Positions 10,310 to 21,707 of a stretch of DNA of 64,000 nucleotides are shown here, one piece after another; position 1 is the stretch's first letter, and every line of letters starts with the position of its first letter. Position numbers and translations under genes: made by a program. The stretch is taken from NCBI GenBank assembly GCA_024291935.2, contig CM044306.1, positions 2,428,501 through 2,492,500 on the forward strand. Reading direction: 5' to 3'. A model generated the notes under the pieces. That model did no database searches. It was not told the origin of the DNA and was given only the letters and a program-made list of their open reading frames with translations. Source of the stretch: Okapia johnstoni. Its lineage: Eukaryota > Chordata > Mammalia > Artiodactyla > Giraffidae.

Positions 10310-10630
10310 TTGTTGTTCAGTTGCTAGGTTGTGTCCAATTCTTTGCGACCCCATGGACTGCAGCACACCAGGCTTCCCTGTCCTTCACCATCTCCATGAT
10401 CTCCACCATCTGCACCATCACCATCACCATCTCACATGATCTTGCTCGAACTCATGTCCATCGAGTCAGTGATGCCATCCAGCCATCTCATCCTCTGTTG
10501 CCTGCTCTTCCTCCTGTCCTCAATCTTTCCCAGCATCAGAGTCTTTTCCAATGAGACAGTTCTTTGCATCAGGTGGCCACAGTATTGGAGCTTCAGCTTC
10601 AGCATCAGTCCTTCCAGTGAATATTCATGG
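10310..10630 (-). mobile_element. BovB 3' fragment
   Basis: Minus BovB 3' terminus starting with an AAC-class tail (ttgttgttcag) and running back to the 'catcagtccttccagtgaat' segment. A run of CACCAT-type triplets (about 10389-10435) replaces the usual sequence between the tail and 'aactcatgtccatcgagtc'. Confidence 0.9.
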
Positions 10631-13594
10631 TTAACCTTTTTAAGCAAAAGTAGTATCTCCACGAGTCTCCTGGTATGAAAAATAGTGTTTCAGAATCCCT
10701 GCCATTCCAGCCATCCAGGTCAGAGCTCAGCACCCCACTCCTGCCAGCAGTGGCCATTTCTAGAATCTGACACGGCCGCCTGCAAGAGTGCTCACGGCTC
10801 TCCTGGGGCTACAGAGAGAGTCGGTCCACTCACTCACCCGGACTGTCTCCATCCCAAGGCCTCGTGGTTGGCTGTTAAAAAGTTCACTGCCCTCACAGTG
10901 GCAGAGATTTTGTTTCCCCAAGTCGGACCCAGATCCATAAATACCTGTATGCAGCTGCGCTCTTAAAAATAGCTAAGTAGCATCCCGCAAACAGGGCATG
11001 CTTCCTGTTGAACCAGATGGCGAAAGCTGCAGCGTGCCCGGCCAAGGTGGCGGGTCCACGCAGACTCTGCGGCTCTGCCACCACTGATGCCAGAGGATCT
11101 GGCAGGATGAGGGGCATAACATGTAGTCTAGACCTGGTCAAGCCTGCAGCTCCTCCAGGAAATCGAGCTCGAAGGAAGGAATTTGGGCTTTTATTTTTCC
11201 CTAGTGGGAAAATACTTAGAGATCATTCGTCTGATACCAGATGATTATGTGTTAAAAAAAACATGTTTTTGTTTTCCTTCTTTGAACTCCAAGCATCGTT
11301 TTTCTCTTTGGAACCCCCAGTTTGCTTTGTTTTTCTAAGTGCCTTCGTTCAGCCAGCTCTGAGCTGCCCCCGAGGGCCTGCACCGTATAAGGTCCTCTTT
11401 CGTGACCTCCAAGTTCATGCTGATCTGCATCTTCTTTGCCATTTCCTCCCACTGATGGGCTAAACTACATCCTCTGGGCAGTTGACTATCACCTTACTCA
11501 TCTCCTTTGCTTTTCTCTGGCCTGATGATGTGTCTCCTTTTCTCTCTCTGGTCCAAAGGCGCTTGACCTAATGTGGCAACTATTTGCCGTGCCTAATGAT
11601 GGGTTGGGAAGGAAGGGGTGGGTTAACTTTCCTAGCAGTCAGCAATTGGAAGCAGTTACCTCCACCAGTGTCAACTGGCTCTTCCCCTCAGTCTTGATAT
11701 TTTTTTAAGTAGATGGCAACATGGAAAGGTCTGTGCCTTTACCAACTTTTTTCTTTCAAGTAAATGACAGGGATTCTTAATGAATTCCTCCCATTTTTCT
11801 CCATTTGTCTTGCAGATGAGAAGTGGAGCACCTGCTTTTCATGGTCATCTGCTGGAGAAAAATATGTTTCTCTTGCCTATGGACGTGTGGCTAGTCAGAA
11901 GGTCAGAAGATGAGATAATGTCATTTATTTAAGGGCTCGTCTGACAGGCACAGCTCGGGACGTAATGAATGATATGTTTTCCACGAATAAAATAAAATGA
12001 ATGAAATACATTTTTCATACACTCATTGTAATCCTGAAGCTGAGCAATTCAGATGCTGTTCGATACAGAAAAAGTATTTCTAAATTAATCAGTGGTCCAC
12101 ACTGGTGCCAAAGTCTCTTTGATAGATGTTTTGATGTCATTGTTAACCTACTGGATTCTGTGGCTAACAGGAGCCCATGCTGTTCAGAATCCTAGCAAAC
12201 CTCTGCATTCGTGATGGTGAGGGATGCTCAGAGTTTGGTCTTCTGGCCCACACAGCACCTTGGTGCCATAGGAACCGGCAGCCTTCTGCTCTGAGCTTCT
12301 CCAGGTTTCAGCCCAGATGGGATCCAGGCAGATGAAGCCTGGTCGCCCACTCAGGCATGGAAAGAAGCAAAGATGAGCAGTTTCATGGCCTCTGAGGAAG
12401 GGTCTGTTTGCCCACGTTAGAATTAAAATCCTTTACTTCTAAGAGGGTGTGAACACAGTGGATCTTAGCGTGATAATGACATTGACCGGTGTTATGTGAC
12501 AGATGCATCTCATGTCTTGCCTTCACCCTACAGCCCCTTGGAGTGGTAAGGACTTCCCAGTGTGGGAAGGGGAAGGTCAGAGAATTTATGGGTTTTCTTA
12601 GCGTATGCAGTCGGGAGCGTCAGAGCTCAGGTTTGCACACAGAACTTCCTGTCTCAAACACCCTCTACACCATCATTTTCAGCACTTCCCATCCATAACA
12701 ACCAGCCCCGGAAGTTTGGAAACAATGACAACTGCCTCCTTGCTCCCACCCACCAGGATTCTGACTCGGTTGGTCTGGAGGGGGACTCAGCGTTTGCCTT
12801 TTCTAAAAGCACGCCTCCGACTCTGCCTGCGAGGTTTCTCTCCTGTGTGGGAGTTGAGGACTCCTGTGCTTTTCACTAGTTCCTGATTTAAATCCACATG
12901 TTTTCTTCTCGTAAGTGACCCCCTTCCCTTGTATGTGTCAATGTTATTAACTACAATATCTCTAAACATCTCCAGCGCTGAGCTGAGAGCAAGCCAAACT
13001 GCTAGGATATTTAAAAACCTCGTCTTGACGTCAAGCATGGAAGATCAAATGCACTAAGTTTGCGGTCGCTAGTAAGCGTTCCCAGTGTTTGTCTAGCTCC
13101 AAAAAAATCATTGTATTTGTTTTTTTGGCATCTAAAACCAGTCCGTTCCACAAACCACGTTTGCTTCTGATCAAAGGCAATTTTAGGTCACTGACTGAGT
13201 GTGGGCGTGTCCAGCCAGCTGTGCCCAATCGGATGGTGTCATCCACCCTCAAGAAGGTGAACAAAATTAGACCATGTTAGGTGAGTTCATATGGCTGAAC
13301 TGATTAGGGACCTGGCCTTGGTATGCTTGGAGTTTTCCGTGCTGCCTGAGCTTGCAGACTCTCAGAGGGTATGGGAAACAGTGGAATCACCCAGGAACCA
13401 AAGGTCAGTGAGCAGATGGGACCCTCCCACGAAGTGCTGGTGCCAGGGGCAAGGACCACCTGCAGGGGAAGTTTCTGGAGAAAGGGCTGTGGGGACGTGG
13501 TTTGGGACTTGATCTGGAGATCTAGCTGAGTTCGATTTTCCTTCCATGTGAATCCATCTGCTTGAACTTGTTAAAAGAATCTTAACCCAGAGAA
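10631..13594. other. No gene or repeat recognised (3.0 kb)
   Basis: A long stretch without young repeats. Several frames of 65-105 codons exist (for example 12562-12879 and 12605-12886), but they overlap in different frames with no domain or splice signal. GC content is moderate around 10.7-11.2 kb. Confidence 0.5.
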
Positions 13595-13806
13595 GGGGAT
13601 TCCCTGGTGGCTCAGACAGTAAAGCATCTGCCTGCAATGGGGGGGACCTGGGTTTGATCCCCGGGTCGGGAAGATCCCCTGGAGGAGGGCATGGCAACCC
13701 ACTCCAGTAGTCTAGCCTGGAGAATCCCAAGGGCAGAGGAGCCTGGCGGGCTCCAGTCCATGGGATCACAAAGAGTCAGATGCAACTGAGCGACTAACAC
13801 CACCAC
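13595..13806 (+). mobile_element. Bov-tA SINE
   Basis: Head 'attccctggtggctcagaca', a run of seven G at 13640-13646 in the anticodon-arm region, 'gatccccgggtcgggaagat', full core 'gcagaggagcctggcgggct', tail ending in CAC triplets. Confidence 0.92.
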
Positions 13807-14403
13807 CAACCTGGAGAAAATGATGCCTGTCACTCAAGGTTGTGAACGTTAGTTGTGAAGACCACGAAGAAGCACACAGTGGGAATTCAATAAGAAAGGT
13901 GACTTTTGATCATGCATATCAGGTTTTTTCATCCTGTGAGCGCTGTATGTGATACGTAATAATTTAGTGCCTTAGCACTTGTGTTACAAGGACTGATCTT
14001 TACTCATCAGGTTGCTTTGGCATGACCAATTCTGTTTTTGTCAACTGGAGAATACAAGTTTTGAGTAGTTCAAGAGGTGAACTGATGATATTTAGGGGAA
14101 ATAGCTTAGTCCATCATGTCTTCTTGGGTAGGTTTAGTTCAGAATTGGGTTGATAGTATTCTGTTTTAAAATGGAATTGCTGTGATTTTCACAAGGTTGA
14201 CATTTCTTTTCTCCTGTGCAATCATTTGCAGGTTTGTGGGGGAAAATATATCTTGGTTGTATATTGATAGACTTTTTAACCTATAGTTTATTTATCATTA
14301 TGTATAACAAAATGTAGCCAATGTTAACAGTACTTTCATATGCTATTGAAGACCACCAAGGAGTCTAATGGTGGTGCATACACCTTGTGTTGATTATTGA
14401 GAC
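13807..14403. other. No gene or repeat recognised
   Basis: Unassigned sequence, AT-rich toward 14.3 kb. Confidence 0.5.
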
Positions 14404-14412
14404 TCCTTATTT

Positions 14413-14698
14413 ATTTATTTTTATTTTTGCCTGTGCCGAGTCTCCATTGCTGCACATGGGTTCTCTCTGGTTGCAGCGAGCAGGGCCTACTCTCTAGTAG
14501 CAGCGCACAGTCTTCTCATTGTGATGGGCTTTTGTTGCAGAGCAGTGGCTCGAGGCATGCAGGCTCAGTAGTTGGGTGGGGTTCATGGCCTTAGTTGCTC
14601 TGCAGCAGGTGAGATTTACCCGGACCAGGGATTGAACCCGTGTTCCCTCCATTGGCAGGTGGATTCTTAACCACTGGACCACTAGTGAAGTCTGACAT
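14413..14698 (-). mobile_element. CHR-type artiodactyl SINE
   Basis: On the minus strand it runs from a tRNA-like head ('ccagtggttaagaatccacc', 'cccggaccagggattgaacc' read from the plus side) through repeated 'aactactgagcc'-like segments to an A/T-rich tail (ttatttatttttattttt). tccttattt at 14404-14412 and 14699-14707 flanks it. Because the tail is also T-rich, the exact left boundary is ambiguous. Confidence 0.82.
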
Positions 14699-14745
14699 TC
14701 CTTATTTTTATATAAGCATTTGTGTGTGTGGATAACAGACTACAG

Positions 14746-14953
14746 GCTTCCCTTGTAGCTCAGTTGGTAAAGAATCCGCCTACAATGCAGGAGACTCAGG
14801 TTCGATTCCTGGATTGGGAAGATGCCCTGGAGAAGGGAATGGCAACCCACTCCAGTATTCTTGCCTGGAGAATCCCATGGACTGTAGCCTGCCAGACTCC
14901 TCTGTCCATGAGGTCACAAGAGTCAGACCCAACTTAGAGATTAAACCACAGCC
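14746..14953 (+). mobile_element. Bov-tA SINE with inverted core
   Basis: Plus-strand head and 'ccagtattcttgcctggag' are normal, but 14875-14910 reads ccatggactgtagcctgcc...gtccatg. That is the reverse complement of the usual ccatggacagaggagcctgg...gtccatgg block. Flanked by aacagactacag (14734-14745) and aacagactgcag (14954-14965), 11 of 12 matching. Confidence 0.92.
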
Positions 14954-15137
14954 AACAGACTGCAGTTCCTCGTTAGGGATGAAACTGGACCAAGCATGGT
15001 GATTAGGTCCTCGAAAGGGTTTGGACTTGAATCCATTGGTATAAAGCAGTCACGCCAGTCTACCCGGGGTGGGTGAAGGGATCATGGAGCTTCTTGGGTT
15101 ATGGTTCTTGAGTATGAGGTGACCGGGGCTCTAGGTA

Positions 15138-15346
15138 AGAGTTTCTCAACCTGGACTCAGTTGACCTTTGGGGCTGACACTCTGGGCTCCTTGTCAGTGG
15201 TGAGGAGGACTGTGCTGGGTATCGCAGGGTCGTGAGCAGCCCCCCATTCTCTCCAAGGTTGGTGCCGGGACCACCCCTTTCCAGCTGTCTCTAGACACAG
15301 CTACACATCTCCTGGGAGGCAAGACTGCCTCCCCTGAGAACCACTG
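15138..15346 (-). mobile_element. MER5A-type hAT DNA transposon remnant, near full length
   Basis: The left end gtttctcaacctgga and right end ctgagaaccactg are the MER5A inverted termini. The interior keeps 'tttggggctg' and 'tctctagacacagc'-like segments. It is a non-autonomous ancient element about 210 bp long, close to the family's usual length. Confidence 0.75.
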
Positions 15347-17639
15347 TACAAATGGAGGCACTTCTTCACTCCCACGGAAGCTGCTCTTATCTATTTCAAG
15401 GACTTTTTTGGGCTTGGAGTAAGGTCATCCTTTTCCTGAATACATTCATAACCAGACACGAAGGTTCAAGGTGTGTTGAGTAGTTTTAGGTGCTTTTCAG
15501 AGACTCTGTGAAAACAGGAGTTTGATTCAAGATTAGACTCAGAAGTGAGAGGGCAAGTACGTTTCAGAAAAATGAATGATCCTGGAGTGGGAGCAACGTG
15601 TATCAACGAGAGACAGCGGTTCTGGGAGTGGATCCTCATGCGCGGTCTCAGGGGTCCTCCCGGCACCCCCTCTGCGTTTCCATGATGACTGAGGGCAGAA
15701 ACTGACCTTGGGTATTGTGCTGAAGTCTCAAGGATGCCTCTGCCACAAAGGACAGGCTACACCTGTCTTGCTCTTCGCTTCATATGGTGACTGGAAGAGA
15801 GCCTATCCTGGAGTAGAATTCAGTAAATATTTGCTTTAAAAAGGAGATCCACATGCAAATAGATTACAAGGGAGATAAGTAGGTTGAGAGATCCTGGGAA
15901 GGCTTTTGTTCAGCTACCAGTCTGTGAACAAGTCGCTTTACCCTCCTGAGTACCCAGTCTGAGATGCATGCTTGTGCTGGGTGATACTGGAGAGTCCTTC
16001 CGGTTGTGAGATTTCACCACTTTTGTCAAGGTCGCAGACAGTGCTCTGTAATTACTGCTATTAAAGGTCTCAGAACTTGTACTGTGAGTGCCTCTGTGTA
16101 GGGCAACCGGCTGTGCTATTCAGGGTCTGTTCTAGTGAAGGTGATCGAAACCCTGGGACAGATACACCCAGAGACCGCCCGCTGCGGGTGGACTGGAATG
16201 CGGGACGTTGGAATGTTTTGGTGTTAGCTATCTCCTTCTCAAATAAGAAGGAAATACTGAAAGTCAGGTACAAAGAAACGATTTAACTGACAGATCATGG
16301 GGAATCAGGAGGGAATGATCACACTCCAACTAAAGAAAATGTCCTGTTCACATGCAGTTTAAACATTAGAGTTATTTCTTTGCAGGTGTTTGGAAAATAG
16401 ACAATAAATACAGTTTTGGTGTATTGTTGAAGGTATTCCTTGTGGTAGGAATACATCAGCCATCTAGCTGTTACAAGATGAAGTTCTGGGGATCTCATGC
16501 GTAACGTGGTGACTGTAACTGACAGCGCTGCATTATGTAGTTGAAATTTGCTAAGGAAATAGAATGTAAATGTTCTTTCAAAAAAAAGTAACTATATTAG
16601 CTGATGTGTGTGTTAATGAACTCAGTGGAGGGCATCCTTTCACAATGATTTCATATATCAAACCATCACACTGTAAGGTTTAATAGCTTACAGTTTTATT
16701 TGTCAGTTATATCCAAAGAAAGTTGAGAGAGGGAAGAAGAGATGGTACAAAAAGAGAAAGAGGGATCAGCCCTGAAAGGTGTTATTTGACTCACACATGA
16801 GCTGTTTCCTAATGACAGCTTTGGAGACATGGTTTCGTGACATGGATGCCAGATGAATAATTAGTAGTGGAAACTCATCTCTCAGAATGAAACAAGACAG
16901 ATTACTTCCAAGGGAAGCCTCACTTCCACCCTCCTAAACTTGTCAGTAAAAGTGACCACAGTTTTATACCACTGAAACTTGGGGAAGAAAAGGTAGAAGG
17001 CAAGCAGATTATAAAGTAAAATAAAAAACTGCCTGTAATTCCAGGGTGAATTCAGATATGAAACCGACTTGTTCCGAGTTGAGTACCCCTGCAGATTCAG
17101 CCTCGGTCACGTAGATCGTGCCACTGTAAATTATGGCTGAAGCAGATTTATTTGGCAATGCTAAGGGTTTCTCGTGGAAAGTTTGAAAAGGCAGAGGCTC
17201 CTGAAAGTCGTCACAAAGTTTAAATTAGGAAAGATTTGACTGATGACAGGTACACACGATGTACTTATTCACAGGGGCTGCTGAGACCGTGGGAACAGGC
17301 AGGATGACCTGGATTGGCTCTTGCCATTATGTGTGTTCCAGCCACATGATGCTTGGGGAGAAGCCGAGGACCACGTCATGAGGGTGGGGGGTGGGGTGAG
17401 CAGGGAAAGTGAGTAGAGTGGCGCTGGGGAGCCAAGAGGCCAGCACTCAGCACAGATCAGGAACCCAGCACCAGGGTGGATTGAGAATATTGTGCAAAGT
17501 GACTTGTAACCAAGGCACAATGGAGTTCATGTGAAAATGAAAGCCCAGAGCTTCAGAAACTCCAGACACTCGGAAAATGGAGAAGAAAGACGATCGTATG
17601 TTAAACTCGATCGCCTACTTGGTTTTCTATGGTCGTATC
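15347..17639. other. Mostly unassigned (2.3 kb)
   Basis: No gene seen. 15912-16015 loosely resembles a MIR/L2-type end ('aagtcgctttaccctcctgag', 'gtccttccggttgtgag'), too diverged to call separately. A perfect 8-bp inverted repeat lies at 16433-16454. Confidence 0.45.
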
Positions 17640-17930
17640 ACTAAAGCCAGAGTCTGTATAGTCAAAGCTGTGGTTTTCCTGTAGCAATGTATGGATGTGA
17701 GAGTTGGACCTTAAAGAAGGCTGAGCTCCAAAGAATTGATGCTTTCAAATTATCCTGCTGGAGGAGACTCTTGAGAGTCCCTTGGACTGCAAGGGCATCA
17801 AATCAGTCAATCTTAAAGAAAATCAACCCTGAGTATCCATTGGAAGGACTGATGCTGAAGCTCCAATAGTTTGACCCCGTGATGTGAAGAGCTGACTCAT
17901 TGGAAAAGACCCTGATGCTGGGAAAGATGG
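17640..17930 (+). mobile_element. BovB internal fragment
   Basis: Sense BovB covering 'gtatggatgtgagagttgga' to 'aaagaccctgatgctgggaa'. The ORF is disrupted, and the 3' tail is missing, so this copy was truncated after insertion rather than only at its 5' end. Confidence 0.88.
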
Positions 17931-18179
17931 AAGCCTTCCTCTCTGACTTCTGGTTACTACTTGGGGTCAGCTAGGAAGAATGTAGCTTCCCATCTACAAC
18001 AAGTGCTGGGCAAACTGATGTCATGATTTTTCATAAACTCATCAGAGAACGGGGGTTTCAGGGCTATAAATGAGCCCTAAATCTAAGGACAGACAGACAC
18101 CTGCAGGCAGAACTTGCTTGCCTGGGGCAAACATAACCATGGACACAGGCCAAAGAACTCAGCTAGGATTGTTCATGCA

Positions 18180-18398
18180 TTTGGGGGTCGGGTGGTGCTA
18201 GTGGTAGAGAACCCGTCTGCCAATGTGGGATACATAAGAAAGGCAGGTTTGATCCCTGGATTGGGAAGCTCCCCTGAAGTATGGAATGTCAACACACTCC
18301 AGTGTTCTTGCCTGGAGAATCCCATGGACAGAGGAGCCTGGTGGGCTACAGTCCGTGGGGTCACAGAGTTGGACACGACTGAAGCAACTTAGCCTGCA
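18180..18398 (+). mobile_element. Bov-tA SINE
   Basis: Complete plus-strand order from 'ggtggtgctagtggtagaga' through 'cagaggagcctggtgggct' to 'gacacgactgaagcaactta'. ttcatgca at 18172-18179 and 18399-18406 is its candidate 8-bp target duplication. Confidence 0.9.
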
Positions 18399-18406
18399 TT
18401 CATGCA

Positions 18407-19416
18407 CAGGCTGAAGAGATAGTGGAGGTTTGAGGGGCAGCCAATATGGAAATAGTTTATACCCACTGGTGGGCTCTGGACTTCTCTGGATGCTCACAAA
18501 AAATACGGGTGAGGGTCTGGAGGAGGCATCCATAACTGTGCAGGGTGGGAGAGGAGGGGTGGACTGTGGTCATTGTTGGGGGAGCGTGAGCCCCCCTTCA
18601 CCAGCACAGTAAGAGCCGTGTGCCCTGGGAGTCAGGACTGGGGAGGAGCTTTCTAGCTTTGAGATCACTGCTCAAAACTCTTTGCAGCTGGGGGAACGGG
18701 AGTGACAACAAAAATCCTCTAAGCCCAGGAGAGGGACAGGAGTATAAATTGGGAACAAGGGCTGGGGGCAGGGCAGGAGCACAGAGGGTCAGACCCCAAG
18801 GCCCGGGAATGCAGTGCGTGTCTAAGCCTGAGGTTTATCCAGAATAACAAGAGTGCCCCCTCCCACCCTAGGCAGGGGGTTCAGCACTGAGTAACAAGTA
18901 CAGTGGAAACTGCAGGAGAAAGAGCCTCCTGACACCCAGTGTGAAGAGGAGGCTTAAAGCTGAGAGTGGAGCAGAAATGGAGGAGAAAGCCCAGGGAAAC
19001 CAGGCACCATGCTGGACACAGAAGGAAGCTGAAGCTTGGGGTACACTCGGTAAGGGTAGCAATGGCGAACCCCAAGCCCATCTCAGCTCTGACCCTCGAC
19101 TGACTCAAACCCCCCATCTTGGCTCTCACCCTTGACCGACTCAAACCCCACACCAGAGACTCAGCAGAGAGAAATACCAGCCCGTTTCCAGGCATAAAAG
19201 TCTCTTTACCACAATCTTTGCTGTCCTACACAAAATGTGTGGCTTTCAAGAAAAAATTACAAGGTGTACTAAAACAAACAAACCCCACACAACGCACTGC
19301 CAAGACACAACACAATGAACAGAACCAGACTCAGATATGACACACATGTTGGCACTTATCAATGCAATTTAATGCAACTATGAAAAGTTATGAAAAAGAG
19401 GGTAAGTATAAGTATT
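18407..19416 (+). mobile_element. L1 5' region (5' UTR into start of ORF1), diverged
   Basis: From about 19180 the strings 'tctttgctgtcctacacaaa', 'atgtgtggctttcaagaaaa', 'aaccagactcagatatgaca' and 'aatgcaactatgaaaag' match the L1 5' UTR/ORF1 start of artiodactyls in order. The GC-rich part before it (18407-19150) is probably the same 5' UTR, but I am less sure. It continues after a BovB insertion at 19855. Confidence 0.6.
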
Positions 19417-19854
19417 CAGTATCAGTTCGGTTGCTCAGTCGTGTCCGAGTCTTTGTGACCCCATGGACTGCAGCACGCCAGGCCTCCCTGTCCATCACCA
19501 ACTCCCAGAGTTGCTCAAACTCATGTCCATTGAGTCAGTGATGCCATCCAACCATCTCATCCTCTGTCATGCCCTTCTCCTCCCACCTCAATCTTTCCCA
19601 GCATCAGGGTCTTTTCCATTGAGTCAGTTCTTCACATCAGGTGGCCAAAGTATTGGAGTTCCAGCTTCAGCATCAGTCGTTCCAATGAATATTCAGGACT
19701 GATTTCCTTTATAATTGACTGGTATGATCTCCTTTCAGTTCAAGGGACTCTCAAGAGTCTTCTCCAACACCACAGTTCAAAAGCATCAATTCTTTGGGGC
19801 TCAGCTTTCTTGATAGCCCAACTCTCACATCCAAACATGACTACTGGAAAAGTG
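19417..19854 (-). mobile_element. BovB 3' fragment inside L1
   Basis: Minus BovB 3' terminus, tail side left ('cagttcggttgctcagtcg'), reaching back to 'ggttttccagtagtcatg' equivalents on the right. taagtatt at 19409-19416 and 19855-19862 flanks it, and L1-like sequence resumes immediately afterwards, which supports the boundaries. Confidence 0.9.
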
Positions 19855-20425
19855 TAAGTATTAGATGGATAGTTTCAGAAAAGAGATGGAAATAAAAGAA
19901 CCAAATGGAAATACTAGAAAGATATAACACAGAGGTAACAATGAAAAATGTCATAGGTAGATAGGTAGAGAGATAGACAGACATTCTGTTTATCTATTGT
20001 AACTACATCCATACTGCATTTGTATCTTTATGTATATGTCTATCTACATCTTTATCTATAAAATCATTTTCCAGGATTCATTACTGTGTCAATATAAACA
20101 TTTGTAAGCCAAAGGAGCAGAAGTGTCGTAATAAGGAACTACAAAAGAAATATCCTGGTAAAAAGATCTGAGTTCAAATAATATACTTGCAGACTTCTCT
20201 GGCTAGTAAGTATTAGAAAAGAAAATCTTACTGAAACCAACAGAATAAATTGGCATTCAGTGTGTTAGAGAGTGAGTATCAGAAACATATTTTTCTAGCT
20301 TAACAATTACATCAGACATATATTTGTTGAGAGTCAGCTGTATTCCTGGCAATGAAGAGGTAAAGAAAGTTAGACCTGCAAGTCCTACTTCTTCTAGGTC
20401 TCCTTTGCCAATTTAAGGTCATAGT
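19855..20425 (+). mobile_element. L1 continuation, then unassigned AT-rich DNA
   Basis: 19863-19960 ('cagaaaagagatggaaataa', 'gaaccaaatggaaatactag') continues the interrupted L1 ORF1 start. From about 19960 onward there are GATA/TCTA-rich low-complexity stretches and unassigned sequence, and the L1 end cannot be fixed. Confidence 0.45.
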
Positions 20426-20435
20426 CTACCCCCAG

Positions 20436-21607
20436 AGGAACCAGAGATCAAATTGCCAATATCTGCTGGATCATTGAAAAAGCAAGAGAGTTCCAGAAAA
20501 ACATCTATTTCTGCTTTATTGATTATGCCAAAGCCTTTGACTGTGTGGACCACAATAAACTGTGCAAAATTCTGAAAGAGATGGGAATACCAGACTATCT
20601 GACCTGTCTCTTGAAAAACCTGTATGCAGGTCAGGAAACAACAGTTAGAACCGGACATGGAACCACAGACTGGTTCCAAATAGGAAAAGGAGTACGTCAA
20701 GGCTGTATATTGTCACCCTGCTTATTTAACTTCTATGCAGAGTACATCATGAGAAACGCTGGGCTGGAAGAAACACAAGCTGGAATCAAGATTGCTGGGA
20801 GAAATATCAATAACCTCAGATATGCAGATGACACCACCCTTATGGCAGAAAGTGAAGAAGAACTAAAGAGCCTCTTGATGAAAGTGAAAGAGGAGAGTGA
20901 AAAAGTTGGCTTAAAGCTCAACATTCAGAAAACTAAGATCATGGCATCCGGTCCCATCACGTCATGGGAAATAGATGGGAAAACAGTGGAAACAGTGTCA
21001 GACTTTATTTTTTTGGGCTCCAAAATCACTGCTGATGGTGATTGCAGTCATGAAATTAAAAGATGCTTACTCCTTGGAAGGAAGGTTATGACCAACCTAG
21101 ATAGCATATTGAAAAGCAGAGACATTACTTTGCCAACAAAAGTCCGTCTAGTCAAGGCTATGGTTTTTCCAGTGGTCATGTATGGATGTGAGAGTTGGAC
21201 GGTGAAGAAAGCTGAGCGCCGCAGAATTGATGCTTTTGAACTGTGGTGTTGGAGAAGACTCTTGAGAGTCCCTTGGACTGCAAGGAGATCCAGTCAATCC
21301 ATCCTAAAGGAGATCAATCCTGGGTGTTCATTGGAAGGACTGATGTTGAAGCTGAAACTCCAATACTTCGGCCACCTCATGCAAAGAGTTGACTCATTGG
21401 AAAAGACCCTAATGCTGGCTAGGATTGGGGGCTGGAGGAGAAGGGGATGACAGAGGATGAGATGGTTGGATGGCATCACCGACTCGATGGACATGGGTTT
21501 GGGTAAACTCCGGGAGTTGGTGATGGACAGGGAGGCCTGTCGTGCTGCAGTTCATGGCGTCGCAAAGAGTCGCACACGACTCAGCGACTGAACTGAACTG
21601 AACTGAA
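20436..21607 (+). mobile_element. BovB LINE, young 5'-truncated copy
   Basis: Begins inside the RT region and ends in an ACTGA-class tail (four CTGAA units). ctacccccag, 10 of 10, occurs at 20426-20435 and 21608-21617. The three bases cag at the left junction could belong either to the target or to BovB. Confidence 0.95.
20437..21591 (+). pseudogene. BovB reverse transcriptase fragment with one stop
   Basis: The frame is open from the 5' truncation point (GTRDQIANI) to 21447, about 337 codons. It carries RT motif A (CFIDYAKAFDCVDH, about 20515-20553), GVRQGCILSP (about 20689) and YADD at 20821-20832, then the C-terminal WCWRRLLRVPWTARRSS region. A TGA at 21448-21450 replaces the CGA codon seen in the 2.2-kb copy. 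Beyond it the same frame stays open for another 46 codons to the natural-looking stop at 21589-21591 (RLSD end). So apart from truncation it has a single nonsense change. It lacks the endonuclease and the N-terminal RT, so it cannot act alone. This is transposon, not host, coding sequence. Confidence 0.92.
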
Positions 21608-21707
21608 CTACCCCCAGTGAATAGGGATGTCAGTTAGGATGTCTCTTCATTCTAAGGACTTAAAGACTGGAAGTTATTTGGTTTTGGTTTCACTTAGGGA
21701 CATACCT

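Noticed and set aside
12562..12886. Two overlapping 93-105 codon frames
   Set aside because: Same DNA open in two frames on the same strand with no bias toward either. This is typical of chance in mixed-composition DNA.
15912..16015. Possible MIR/L2 end
   Set aside because: Only two short matching strings. Too diverged to call without an alignment.
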